Shown in pieces: positions 16,054 through 24,125 of a stretch of 64,000 bases of DNA. The position numbers were made by a program, and so were the translations under genes. Within the stretch, counting starts at the first letter, position 1; each line of letters begins with the position of its first letter. The notes beneath the pieces are model-generated. The model worked only from the letters and a program-made list of their open reading frames with translations, searched no databases and was not told where the DNA came from. This DNA comes from Chitinophagaceae bacterium (GTDB lineage: Bacteria; Bacteroidota; Bacteroidia; Chitinophagales; Chitinophagaceae): positions 29,244 through 93,243 of the forward strand of contig JAQBNK010000083.1 of NCBI GenBank assembly GCA_028288595.1, written 5' to 3'.

Positions 16054-17715
16054 ATGTCAGAAGAGAAAAGTTTAAATTTTATTGAAGAAATCATAGAAGA
16101 AGACCTTAAAAGCGGCAAATATAAAAGCATTGCTACCCGGTTTCCGCCGGAACCTAATGGCTATTTGCATGTTGGCCATGCGAAAAGTATATGCCTCAAT
16201 TTTGGCCTGGCTAAGAAATATGGGGGTTCCGCAAATCTGCGCTTCGATGATACCAATCCTGTGACCGAAGAAACCGAATATGTAGACAGCATTAAAGAAG
16301 ACGTTAAATGGCTTGGGTTCGAATGGACGAAAGAATTATATACATCAGATTATTTTGAACAGCTGCACCAGTTTGCAGTAAAACTCGTTCATAAAGGCCT
16401 GGCTTATGTAGACGACAGTACTGCAGAAGAGATCGCTGTTATGAAAGGAACGCCAACACAGCCCGGAACTGATAGTCGTTTCCGCAATCGTTCAATTGAG
16501 GAAAACATTCAGTTATTCGAAGAAATGAAGGCGGGAAAATATCCTGATGGTGCAAAAGTGCTTAGAGCAAAAATCGATATGAGTGCTCAGAATATGCACA
16601 TGCGTGACCCGATCATTTATCGTATCAAACATGCGCATCATCACCGCACCGGCGACCAATGGTGCATATATCCTATGTATGATTTTGCTCACGGGCAAAG
16701 TGATTCAATTGAAAACATTACCCACAGTATTTGTACGCTGGAATTTATTCCGCATCGGGAACTCTATGACTGGTTTATTGATAACCTCGAAATATTTCCT
16801 TCGCATCAATATGAATTTGCCCGTCTTAACATGACCTATACCGTAATGAGCAAACGCAAGTTGTTGCAATTAGTGAATGATAAATATGTGGACGGATGGG
16901 ATGATCCTCGCATGCCTACCATTAGCGGTATGCGCAGAAGGGGATATACACCAGAGGCCATCCGTGAATTTTGCGATAAGATAGGTGTCGCTAAAAGAGA
17001 AAACCTGATCGATGTGGGACTCCTCGAATTTTGTGTAAGAGAACATTTAAATAAAATAGCTTTTAGAAGAATGGTGGTGTTTGACCCGGTGAAAGTAGTG
17101 CTTACCAATTATGCAGAAGGACAGGAAGAAATGCTGGAGCAGGAAGATAATCCTGAAGATGAGCACTCTGCCAAAAGAGAAATTCCTTTCAGCCGGGAGT
17201 TATATATCGAGCGTGATGATTTTATGGAAAATCCTTCGAAGAAATATTTCAGGCTGGCACCCGGGCAAATGGTGAGATTGAAAAGTGCTTATATTATTAA
17301 ATGTGATGAAGTGATAAAAGATAATACCGGTCATGTAACAGAACTGCATTGTTCCTATATACCGAAGAGCCGCAGTGGTAATGACACTTCCGGGATTAAC
17401 GTAAAGGGGACGTTGCATTGGGTAAGCATTCCTCATGCTATCACCGCTGAGATCAGGTTATATGACAGGCTATTTAAAACAGAAGATCCATCTTCTGAAG
17501 AAGGTGACTTTAAAGATTATGTGAACCCTGATTCCTTGCAGGTTGTCCAGACAGTATACGCGGAGCCTGCTTTAAAGACTGCCAAATTCAATGAGCGCTA
17601 CCAGTTTTTAAGGAAGGGATATTTTACTTTGGATAAAGACAGTTATGGCCGCCTTGTTTTTAACCGTACGGTAACGCTGAAGGATGCATGGGCTAAAGAA
17701 TCAAAGAAGAACTAA
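16054..17715 (+). CDS. glnS: Glutaminyl-tRNA synthetase
   Basis: Charges tRNA-Gln with glutamine. 553 residues, class I synthetase. HIGH-type motif in PPEPNGYLHVGHAKS (31-45) and KMSKS-type motif TVMSKRKLL near 270; the GlnRS-specific WLGFEW and ADDS-like VDDSTAEEI segments and the C-terminal beta-barrel domain (from about 340, DPVKVVLTNY onward) are all present. Length and order are normal. Its presence means direct charging and not the GatCAB transamidation route for Gln. Single gene with its own promoter; tilS follows 64 bp downstream after a hairpin. Confidence 0.97.
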   Translation: MSEEKSLNFIEEIIEEDLKSGKYKSIATRFPPEPNGYLHVGHAKSICLNFGLAKKYGGSANLRFDDTNPVTEETEYVDSIKEDVKWLGFEWTKELYTSDYFEQLHQFAVKLVHKGLAYVDDSTAEEIAVMKGTPTQPGTDSRFRNRSIEENIQLFEEMKAGKYPDGAKVLRAKIDMSAQNMHMRDPIIYRIKHAHHHRTGDQWCIYPMYDFAHGQSDSIENITHSICTLEFIPHRELYDWFIDNLEIFPSHQYEFARLNMTYTVMSKRKLLQLVNDKYVDGWDDPRMPTISGMRRRGYTPEAIREFCDKIGVAKRENLIDVGLLEFCVREHLNKIAFRRMVVFDPVKVVLTNYAEGQEEMLEQEDNPEDEHSAKREIPFSRELYIERDDFMENPSKKYFRLAPGQMVRLKSAYIIKCDEVIKDNTGHVTELHCSYIPKSRSGNDTSGINVKGTLHWVSIPHAITAEIRLYDRLFKTEDPSSEEGDFKDYVNPDSLQVVQTVYAEPALKTAKFNERYQFLRKGYFTLDKDSYGRLVFNRTVTLKDAWAKESKKN

Positions 17716-17741
17716 TGATTAATTTTCGAATATTTTAAATA

Positions 17742-17760
17742 CAGCAGAATGTTTCTGCTG
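17742..17760. terminator. Hairpin between glnS and tilS
   Basis: CAGCAGAA (17742-17749), loop TGT, TTCTGCTG (17753-17760), perfect 8-bp stem followed by CATTTATCTTT. Probably a weak terminator of glnS; the downstream TATCTTTA resembles a -7 box for tilS. Confidence 0.5.
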
Positions 17761-17779
17761 CATTTATCTTTATAGGATC

Positions 17780-19132
17780 ATGAATTTGCAGGAACAATTT
17801 ATTCAGCAATGGAAAGCAAAGTTTTCTTTCATTCAAAAAGATGGAAAGTTCCTGCTTGCGGTTAGTGGTGGAACAGATAGCGTTGTGATGCCGGATCTCT
17901 TTAATAATGCAGGTCTTGATTTTTGTATTGCACATTGCAATTTTCAACTAAGAGGAGAAGAAAGTCTGCGGGATGAAGAATTCGTAAAACAACTTGCCAT
18001 TAAATATCAAAAGGAAATTTTCATCAAAAGATTCGATACAAATCAATACGCTGAAGAAAATAAAATGGGTGTCCAGGAAGCTGCACGGGATATTCGCTAC
18101 GGGTGGTTCAATGAATTATTTCATAAAAATTCATTTGCCGCTATTGTTACAGCTCATCACGCTGATGATAATATTGAAACTGTATTGATGAATCTTTTCA
18201 GGGGTACGGGTTTAAATGGAATGACTGGTATACCACAGTTCAATTCAAATATTATTCGTCCTTTGCTGGATTTTAAAAAAGAACAACTCCTTCAGTATGC
18301 AAATCAAAATGGTTTGTCATTCGTAGAAGATTCCAGTAATTCGTCGGTAAAATATACCCGTAATTTTTTCAGGAATGAATTACTTCCTGCAGTAAAAAAA
18401 GTATACCCGCAGGCGGAAGATAATGTTATAGCAAGTATTGAAAGATTTAAGGAAGCAAATGTGATTTACAATGCCCATGTTAATATCGTTAAGCAAAAAT
18501 TGTTTGAACTTACAGGGAATCCGGGTGAAGTGCGTATTGCCATTTTGCAGCTAAAAAAATTATTGCCGGCAAACACCTGGATATGGGAGCTTTTTAAAGA
18601 TTACGGTGCCGCTTCCGGACAAGTAGCTGAAATTATTAAACTCCTCGATGCAGCCAACGCTGCATATATTGAAACTTCCGCAGGGTTCAGGATAATAAAA
18701 AATCGTAAATGGTTTATTATTACCCCGGCAAGCAAATCTTCCGTTAATAATTATCACACAATAATCGAAGCCGAGGATAGCAAAGTTATTTTTCCTGGTG
18801 GCATGCTTCAGCTGGAAAAATCCGTCGCTGAAAAAATAAATATTCATACTTCAAAAGAGACAGCAGTTCTGGATATGAAAAACATTACCTTCCCTTTATT
18901 GCTGAGAAAGTTTAAGCAGGGAGATTATTTCTATCCTTTGGGTATGCAGAAAAAAAAGAAATTGAGCCGTTTTTTTATCGATCAGAAATTATCAGCTGAT
19001 GAAAAACAAAATGCCTGGGTAATTGAAAGCGATAAGAAAATTATCTGGGTGGTAGGCATGAGAATTGATGATCGTTTTAAAGTGATGCCTTCAACCAAAG
19101 AAATATTAAAACTTAAATGGAGTAGTACTTAA
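17780..19132 (+). CDS. tilS: tRNA(Ile)-lysidine synthetase
   Basis: Converts cytidine 34 of the tRNA-Ile(CAU) anticodon to lysidine, so that it reads AUA. 450 residues. PP-loop ATP motif SGGTDS at 29-34 (the usual SGGVDS/SGGpDS), then AHCNFQLRGEES (about 52-63), the TilS signature AHHADDNIETVLMNLFRGTG, and the C-terminal TilS domain from about 370 (FPLLLRKFKQGDYFYPLGM..KKKKLSRFFIDQK). Cytoplasmic. Complete, essential gene. Confidence 0.95.
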   Translation: MNLQEQFIQQWKAKFSFIQKDGKFLLAVSGGTDSVVMPDLFNNAGLDFCIAHCNFQLRGEESLRDEEFVKQLAIKYQKEIFIKRFDTNQYAEENKMGVQEAARDIRYGWFNELFHKNSFAAIVTAHHADDNIETVLMNLFRGTGLNGMTGIPQFNSNIIRPLLDFKKEQLLQYANQNGLSFVEDSSNSSVKYTRNFFRNELLPAVKKVYPQAEDNVIASIERFKEANVIYNAHVNIVKQKLFELTGNPGEVRIAILQLKKLLPANTWIWELFKDYGAASGQVAEIIKLLDAANAAYIETSAGFRIIKNRKWFIITPASKSSVNNYHTIIEAEDSKVIFPGGMLQLEKSVAEKINIHTSKETAVLDMKNITFPLLLRKFKQGDYFYPLGMQKKKKLSRFFIDQKLSADEKQNAWVIESDKKIIWVVGMRIDDRFKVMPSTKEILKLKWSST

Positions 19133-19158
19133 TCTCCATAGCGGCGTATATGAAAGAT

Positions 19159-19806
19159 CTATTTCCCCAGGTAGCTGCGAACTTCCGTCATAAAATGTTC
19201 GAGTGGCCTGAAATCGCTTAAAACCGGCGCCATAACAGTGATAAACACAACGCCGAAAATAGCACCCCAGAAATGCGCTGAATGATTAATGTGATCTTTT
19301 TGTCTTTTGTCAAGATAAACCGATATACCAAGATAGATCGGTCCGAAAATAAAACCTGGTATCCGGATCGGTATAAAGAACATTCCTATTTCTAAAGTGG
19401 GAAATAATAATATACCCGCAAAAATTATTGCTGATACGGCACCGGATGCGCCGAGGCTCTTATAGTAATAATCATTTTTGTGTTTGTTATACGATGGTAA
19501 TAAACATACAATCAGCGCCAGGATATATAATGCTACATAAATTATTTTACCCCGTGGCTCATCAAATATCTCGTTACATGCTTTCTCCACATAATCGCCG
19601 AATATGTAAAATGAATACATATTAAAGATCAGATGCGGAATATCAGCATGAATAAATCCACAGGTAATAAAACGGTACCATTGATTATTTTGTGAAACAG
19701 CAGGAGGATAGAAGATCAGGTCATCCATCATCTTCTGATTAGAAAAAGCGCCAAAGGAAACAAGGCAGGTGATAATAATGATAATTAAGGTGACGCTGAT
19801 GACCAT
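19159..19806 (-). CDS. Rhomboid-family intramembrane serine protease
   Basis: 215 residues with about six membrane segments. Catalytic dyad visible: Ser121 in GASGAVSAIIFAG (GxSG) and His178 in HSAHFWGAIFG; the oxyanion-helix HLIFNMYSFYIFG (58-70) is also present. Cleaves transmembrane substrates in the inner membrane; targets unknown. Starts MVISVTLIIIIITCLVS. Convergent with tilS. Short C-terminal tail LEHFMTEVRSYLGK. Confidence 0.92.
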   Translation of the reverse strand: MVISVTLIIIIITCLVSFGAFSNQKMMDDLIFYPPAVSQNNQWYRFITCGFIHADIPHLIFNMYSFYIFGDYVEKACNEIFDEPRGKIIYVALYILALIVCLLPSYNKHKNDYYYKSLGASGAVSAIIFAGILLFPTLEIGMFFIPIRIPGFIFGPIYLGISVYLDKRQKDHINHSAHFWGAIFGVVFITVMAPVLSDFRPLEHFMTEVRSYLGK

Positions 19807-19814
19807 GAAAAATT

Positions 19815-19843
19815 ATGTTGAATGATAAATGTTGAATGATATT
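19815..19843. repeat. ATGTTGAATGATAA dispersed repeat
   Basis: Two direct copies of ATGTTGAATGATA in 29 bp upstream of the rhomboid gene; same unit as at 7154-7240. Non-coding. Confidence 0.55.
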
Positions 19844-19860
19844 GTCTGGATTCCGACTAT

Positions 19861-20334
19861 TTAACTATGATGATATTTTTCGTTTCGAATTATGGTACAT
19901 GCACGATATACCTGCTCTGCTAAAATAAGCCTTACCAGCATGTGGGGGAAAACAAGTTTCGACAATGACCATTGAAAGCCGGCTCTTTGCATTATACTTT
20001 CATCAACACCATAAGCGCCGCCAACCAAGAATACAATTCTTTTGATTGAATTATTGGCTTTCTGCTGAAGGAGTTCGGCTAATTCAGGAGAGGATAACTG
20101 CTTTCCTCTTTCATCAAGCAATATCAAAAAATCGTCTTTGTCCAGTTGCTGTAAAATGATTTTGGATTCTTCTTTTTTTAACCCGGCAGGCTGCATTGAT
20201 GCCGCATTCTTTGGAGAAGGAATAATATTCCAGCTAAGCGTAAAATATTTTTCAATACGGTTGCTGAAGTCTTCAACGCCGGCCTTTATGTACTCTTCAT
20301 GATTTTTTCCAACAGACAAAAAGCTGATTTTCAT
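19861..20334 (-). CDS. rlmH: 23S rRNA (pseudouridine1915-N3)-methyltransferase
   Basis: SPOUT-class methyltransferase acting on pseudouridine 1915 in helix 69 of 23S rRNA. 157 residues, standard length. Starts MKISFLSVGKNHEEYIKAGV; carries DFLILLDERGKQLSSPELAE, the knot motif IVFLVGGAYGVDESI, and the C-terminal LSKLVFPHMLVRLILAEQVYRA..NEKYHH, all diagnostic. Followed on the same strand by the rhomboid gene. Confidence 0.97.
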   Translation of the reverse strand: MKISFLSVGKNHEEYIKAGVEDFSNRIEKYFTLSWNIIPSPKNAASMQPAGLKKEESKIILQQLDKDDFLILLDERGKQLSSPELAELLQQKANNSIKRIVFLVGGAYGVDESIMQRAGFQWSLSKLVFPHMLVRLILAEQVYRACTIIRNEKYHHS

Positions 20335-20391
20335 GAAATTGATGAGTGATGAGTTGAAGCGAATATATCTTCTGTGTGCTGGTTTAATTAG

Positions 20392-20598
20392 TTATTCCAT
20401 TGAGTAGATATCCATTAACTGCTTAATGATTTCCTGTTTTTCAATCTCTACCTGCTTATCAATAAATTCCGGATCGAGTTTATTCATCTCGGTTAACTGT
20501 GCCAGGATAAGATTTTGTTTTGCCATGATATCCAGCAGCATGGTAAGCATGGTATCATTAACAGCCTTGTTCAATGGCAAAGGGAAAGATTGTTTCAT
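20392..20598 (-). CDS. Hypothetical protein, 68 aa, helical
   Basis: Small all-helical protein, MKQSFPLPLNKAVNDTMLTM at the start, then MLLDIMAKQNLILAQLTEMN and a Lys/Glu-rich helix ending IIKQLMDIYSME. Looks like a coiled-coil oligomerising protein. No family recognised. Lies between metX and rlmH on the same strand, 58 bp before rlmH and 38 bp after metX, so it may be co-transcribed with both. Confidence 0.65.
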   Translation of the reverse strand: MKQSFPLPLNKAVNDTMLTMLLDIMAKQNLILAQLTEMNKLDPEFIDKQVEIEKQEIIKQLMDIYSME

Positions 20599-20635
20599 TT
20601 GGGATGATTGTATAATAAAAGTATACTAAACAACT

Positions 20636-21676
20636 TTAAACTCCCGTATAGGGATGCAGCCATTCCTGCAACTGCTCATTTATTGCAGTGCTTTCAGTCA
20701 AAAATCCGTCATGACCATAATCTGAATCAATCAATAATAATGCACAATCCGGAATGTGAGAAGCCATTAATTGCTGTTCTTCCGTAGGGCAAAGAAGATC
20801 AGATTCAATACCTATTATGAAAGTGTGCTGACGTATTTGCTGTAAGGCCGCTGATAAGGTTTTTGTTCTTCCCCTGGCAATATTATGTGTGTCCATTGCT
20901 TTGGTAAGACAACGGTAGCTGAATGCATTAAAACGCTTGACGAGCTTTTCGCCCTGGTAATTCATATAGCTGGAAGCTTTAAAATTATCCAGTTTTGAAA
21001 AATCAGTATCGGTCTGCTGTTGTTTAAACACCCTGTAGTTGCGGTAAGTGAGCATACCGATTGCCCTCGCGGCTTTCAATCCTTTACTCCCGGCTTGTTC
21101 GTTATTTTCCTGCCAGGTATCGTCGGCTTCTATTGCTATTCTTTGCGCTTCGTGTACGGCGATCCCCCAGGCTGTTTCTGATGCGGAGGTGGCAATCAGA
21201 AAAAGATTATCTATCACATCAGGCTCCATCATGCACCATTCAAGTGCCTGGTATCCGCCCATACTTCCGCCTGCGAGTAAAAATATTTTATCAATCCCCA
21301 ATTCTTCTTTCAAAGCAATATGCGCTTTTACCATATCCCTGATGCTGATCGCCGGAAAATCATAATAATAAGGTTTACCCGTTGCAGGGTTTATACTTAA
21401 CGGTCCTGTAGTGCCATAGCAGCTCCCTAAAATATTAGCGCAGACAATAAAATATTTAGCAGGATCCAGTACGGTGTTTTCTCCTATAACGCCGGGCCAC
21501 CATTCGGTTGCCGCTGCATTAGCAGTAAGGGCGTGACAAACCCACACTACATTGTCTTTTTTTTCATTCAGCTGACCATAGGTTTCATAAGCAATATCCA
21601 CTCGCTCTAACGACTGACCGTTTTCCAGTGTAAAAGTTCCGTCATAAGTAAATGTTCGAAGCATCTTGGGTAGCAT
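20636..21676 (-). CDS. metX: Homoserine O-acetyltransferase
   Basis: Acetylates homoserine with acetyl-CoA, the activating step of methionine synthesis. About 347 residues, alpha/beta-hydrolase fold: VVWVCHALTANAAATEWWPG, nucleophile Ser in LLAGGSMGGYQALEW, catalytic Asp in GIESDLLCPTEEQQ and His in DSDYGHDGFL. The open frame continues to 22207 but that extension runs antisense through the osmC gene and is not coding; starts at 21676 (MLPKMLRTF) or 21664 (MLRTFTYDG) are both possible. Divergent from osmC-metZ, with which it shares a 50-bp promoter gap. Confidence 0.95.
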   Translation of the reverse strand: MLPKMLRTFTYDGTFTLENGQSLERVDIAYETYGQLNEKKDNVVWVCHALTANAAATEWWPGVIGENTVLDPAKYFIVCANILGSCYGTTGPLSINPATGKPYYYDFPAISIRDMVKAHIALKEELGIDKIFLLAGGSMGGYQALEWCMMEPDVIDNLFLIATSASETAWGIAVHEAQRIAIEADDTWQENNEQAGSKGLKAARAIGMLTYRNYRVFKQQQTDTDFSKLDNFKASSYMNYQGEKLVKRFNAFSYRCLTKAMDTHNIARGRTKTLSAALQQIRQHTFIIGIESDLLCPTEEQQLMASHIPDCALLLIDSDYGHDGFLTESTAINEQLQEWLHPYTGV

Positions 21677-21705
21677 TATACACGCAAAGTAAAATGTTGT
21701 TCGTA

Positions 21706-21714
21706 TACATTTGC
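21706..21714 (+). promoter_or_regulatory. -7 box of osmC
   Basis: TACATTTGC, an exact match to TAnnTTTGC, 14 bp before the osmC ATG. The leader would be very short. The metX promoter must lie in the same 50 bp on the other strand. Confidence 0.5.
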
Positions 21715-21727
21715 ATAAATAATCAGA

Positions 21728-22150
21728 ATGGTTAAAATATGTATCGAAAGAACCCTTGCAGATTATGGCTTTACCGCCACCGATAGCGATGGAAAAACGG
21801 CTCAATTTGATACCAGTCCGGATGAGGGTGGCCTGAAGTACGGTGTTCGCCCTATGCAATCCATTCTTATGGCCCTGGGTAGCTGTAGCGGAATTGATAT
21901 TGTCTCGATCCTGAAGAAAAAAAGAGTAGCTTTTTCCGGCCTGTATATTGAAATAACAGGGGAGAGAGAGAAAGATGTAGTACCTGCTCTCTGGGAAAAA
22001 GTGCATGTTATATTCACGCTGAAAGGAACTTCCGAATTTGAAAAAGCTGAACATGCGGTAAGTCTCTCCATTAATAAATACTGTTCCGTTGCCGAAACTT
22101 TGCGCAGAGCAGGATGTATCATTACATGGAAAGTAATGGTCCAAGAATAA
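21728..22150 (+). CDS. OsmC/Ohr-family protein
   Basis: 140 residues. Two reactive cysteines in the family positions: LGSCSGIDIVSILKKKRV (first) and NKYCSVAETL (second), with PMQSILMALGSC before the first. OsmC-type proteins reduce organic or fatty-acid hydroperoxides through this pair. It lies between metX and metZ and 65 bp upstream of metZ, so sulfur-amino-acid synthesis and thiol-peroxide defence may be co-regulated (inference). Complete. Confidence 0.9.
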   Translation: MVKICIERTLADYGFTATDSDGKTAQFDTSPDEGGLKYGVRPMQSILMALGSCSGIDIVSILKKKRVAFSGLYIEITGEREKDVVPALWEKVHVIFTLKGTSEFEKAEHAVSLSINKYCSVAETLRRAGCIITWKVMVQE

Positions 22151-22215
22151 TTTATAATGAATGAAAAGTGACTGAGACTCATATCCTAATTTGAAATCTT
22201 CAAACAAGTAAGACG

Positions 22216-23379
22216 ATGCATAAAATAACGGACGCCATCAGGATACAAATTCCGAGAACAGACGAAATGGAACATTCTGCCCCTTTGTTCCTTACTAGTA
22301 GTTTCTGTTATGATAATGCTGAAGAAATGCGGGCAAGCTTTGCTGATGAAACGGATAATAACATTTATAGCAGATTCTCAAATCCGAACGTTAAAGAGTT
22401 TGCAGATAAAATGTGCGCATTGGAAGGGGCCGAAGCAGCTTATGCTACTTCAACCGGTATGAGTGCAGTTACCGGTAGTTTTTTGGCATTGATGAAACAG
22501 GGGGATCATCTCCTTTCCTGCAGTGCTATTTTTGGAAGCACACATACTGTGATAACTAAATACCTTCCAAAGTTCGGTATCGAATACAGTTATGTTCCCG
22601 CCACAGATATGAGTGTTTGGGAACAGGCTATACGCCCGAATACTAAAATGATATACCTGGAGACTCCCACTAATCCGGGCCTGGATATTATCGACCTGGA
22701 ATTTGTTGGAAAACTGGCAAAAAAACATAACCTTATTTTGAATGTTGATAATTGCTTTGCAACACCTGTGGCGCAAAGACCCATTGAATATGGGGCTGAC
22801 CTGGTTACTCATTCAGCAACCAAATGGCTCGATGGGCAGGGTAGGGTATTGGGCGGGGTGGTTGCCGGAAGAAAAGACCTCATCAATGAAATTTATTTAT
22901 TTAGCCGTAGTACAGGCCCCGCATTATCTCCCTTTAACGCATGGATATTAAGCAAAAGCCTTGAAACACTGGACGTAAGAATGGAAAGGCACGCCTCGAA
23001 TGCGCTGTACATTGCCCAACAACTGGAAGGGCATCAAAAAACCACCTCATTGCGATATCCTTTCCTGGATTCACACCCGCAAAATAAAATTGCAGTAAAG
23101 CAGATGGCAAACGGTGGCGGAATAGTTTGTTTTGAATTGAAAGGAGGATTAGCGGCCGGGAGAAAGTTTCTTGATAGTTTAAAAATGTTATCGCTCACAG
23201 CTAACCTGGGTGATACAAGAAGCATTGCTTCCCATCCCGCCAGCACCACTCATGCAAAATTATCAGAGGAAGATCGCCGTGCAGTGAATATTACACCGGG
23301 ACTGATACGTATTTCTGTCGGGCTTGAACATAAACAGGATATCCTCGATGATATTTCACAAGCTTTAGATCAATGCTAG
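22216..23379 (+). CDS. metZ: PLP-dependent O-acyl-homoserine sulfhydrylase / cystathionine gamma-synthase family
   Basis: Makes homocysteine from an O-acylhomoserine and sulfide, or cystathionine from cysteine. 387 residues, Cys/Met-metabolism PLP family: YSRFSNPNVKEF (51-62), YLETPTNPGLDIIDL (147-161), NVDNCFATP (176-184), and the PLP lysine Lys203 in HSATKWLDGQGRVLGG, the version typical of MetZ. The divergent metX gene implies O-acetylhomoserine as substrate. MetZ versus MetB cannot be settled by eye. Confidence 0.9.
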   Translation: MHKITDAIRIQIPRTDEMEHSAPLFLTSSFCYDNAEEMRASFADETDNNIYSRFSNPNVKEFADKMCALEGAEAAYATSTGMSAVTGSFLALMKQGDHLLSCSAIFGSTHTVITKYLPKFGIEYSYVPATDMSVWEQAIRPNTKMIYLETPTNPGLDIIDLEFVGKLAKKHNLILNVDNCFATPVAQRPIEYGADLVTHSATKWLDGQGRVLGGVVAGRKDLINEIYLFSRSTGPALSPFNAWILSKSLETLDVRMERHASNALYIAQQLEGHQKTTSLRYPFLDSHPQNKIAVKQMANGGGIVCFELKGGLAAGRKFLDSLKMLSLTANLGDTRSIASHPASTTHAKLSEEDRRAVNITPGLIRISVGLEHKQDILDDISQALDQC

Positions 23380-23421
23380 TTAATTCCTTATGTTACAATT
23401 TTCAGATTTACGTTTTCTCCC

Positions 23422-23430
23422 TATATTTGC
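23422..23430 (+). promoter_or_regulatory. -7 box of tRNA-Arg gene
   Basis: TATATTTGC matches TAnnTTTGC and ends 16 bp before the mature tRNA. The -33 region (CAGATTTACG) is not a clear match. Confidence 0.55.
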
Positions 23431-23446
23431 AGCCCTGAAAAGGAAT

Positions 23447-23520
23447 GGCTGCGTAGCTCAATTGAATAGAGCATCTGACTACGGATCAGAAGGTTTCAGG
23501 TTTGAATCCTGACGCGGTCA
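23447..23520 (+). tRNA. tRNA-Arg (anticodon ACG)
   Basis: 74 nt cloverleaf: acceptor GGCTGCG pairs with CGCGGTC (two G-U pairs), discriminator A; D arm AGCTC..GAGC; anticodon stem TCTGA/TCAGA with loop CTACGGA; T arm TCAGG-TTTGAAT-CCTGA. No CCA is encoded. ACG (with A34 edited to inosine) reads CGU, CGC and CGA. It forms the left edge of the accessory island. Confidence 0.95.
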
Positions 23521-23524
23521 CTTG

Positions 23525-23556
23525 AAAAGCTTCACAATTTTGTGGAGCTTTTTTAT
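23525..23556 (+). terminator. Terminator of tRNA-Arg
   Basis: AAAAGCTTCAC and GTGGAGCTTTTTT form a 9-bp stem with one G-U pair around AATTTT, followed by a T run, 5 bp past the tRNA. Confidence 0.85.
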
Positions 23557-24125
23557 TTGACCGACCCCTTTGATTTTTCATTCAGTCTATTGATTATCAA
23601 ATAACTATTTGCAGTATGCTTGAAATTATGTTCGTCCTTTTTTTCTTTAGGGTAATCAAACTCCTGTTGGAAATTGAATCTCAAAAAATTTCGATTTTTC
23701 AAATTTGCAAACAATTTGCAAACATTTTCTAAAAATTGCTTGATTTTAAGCGATTTGTTTGTTGCATATTTTTTTCAAAAAGCAAAGAACTATTCAAAGC
23801 AAAATTAAAAGATTTCATAGTTCATGGGTCAAACAATAAACAATATTATTTAGACATTTATATTTAATCCTACTGTTGGCTAAAGTGTTTTTTTGATTTT
23901 CAGTAGCAACTGGCGGCCGGTTTTTTTCAAGCCATACATGATACCACTAAAAATAATTGACAAAGTGAGTAGCACAGTTAATGTACATTTTGTTCATGGG
24001 GCAATCATATTTTCCCTGACACACAAAAGGCTTTTGCCGTTGCAAAATGCCGACACATATTACGTGGGTAACTTTTATTAAAGTAAACTTATATTCCAAG
24101 GTTAATTCAGGAAATTCGTCTAAGT
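23557..24125. other. AT-rich gene-poor stretch after tRNA, possible gene remnant
   Basis: About 570 bp without a full gene. On the minus strand the frame from 23774 to the stop at 23553 stays open for 73 codons without a good start (it reads ...FLENVCKLFANLKNRNF.. and ..DEHNFKHTANSYLIIN..); it may be a relic of a gene next to the tRNA, but no domain was recognised. ATTTGCAAAC is repeated in tandem at 23703-23723. Confidence 0.35.

Noticed and set aside
21677..22207. N-terminal extension of metX to 523 residues
   Set aside because: It runs antisense through the well-defined osmC gene, has no family match, and MetX proteins are about 340-380 residues.
23703..23723. ATTTGCAAAC tandem as an attachment core
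   Set aside because: Only two short direct copies next to each other; no matching copy seen at the other side of the island.
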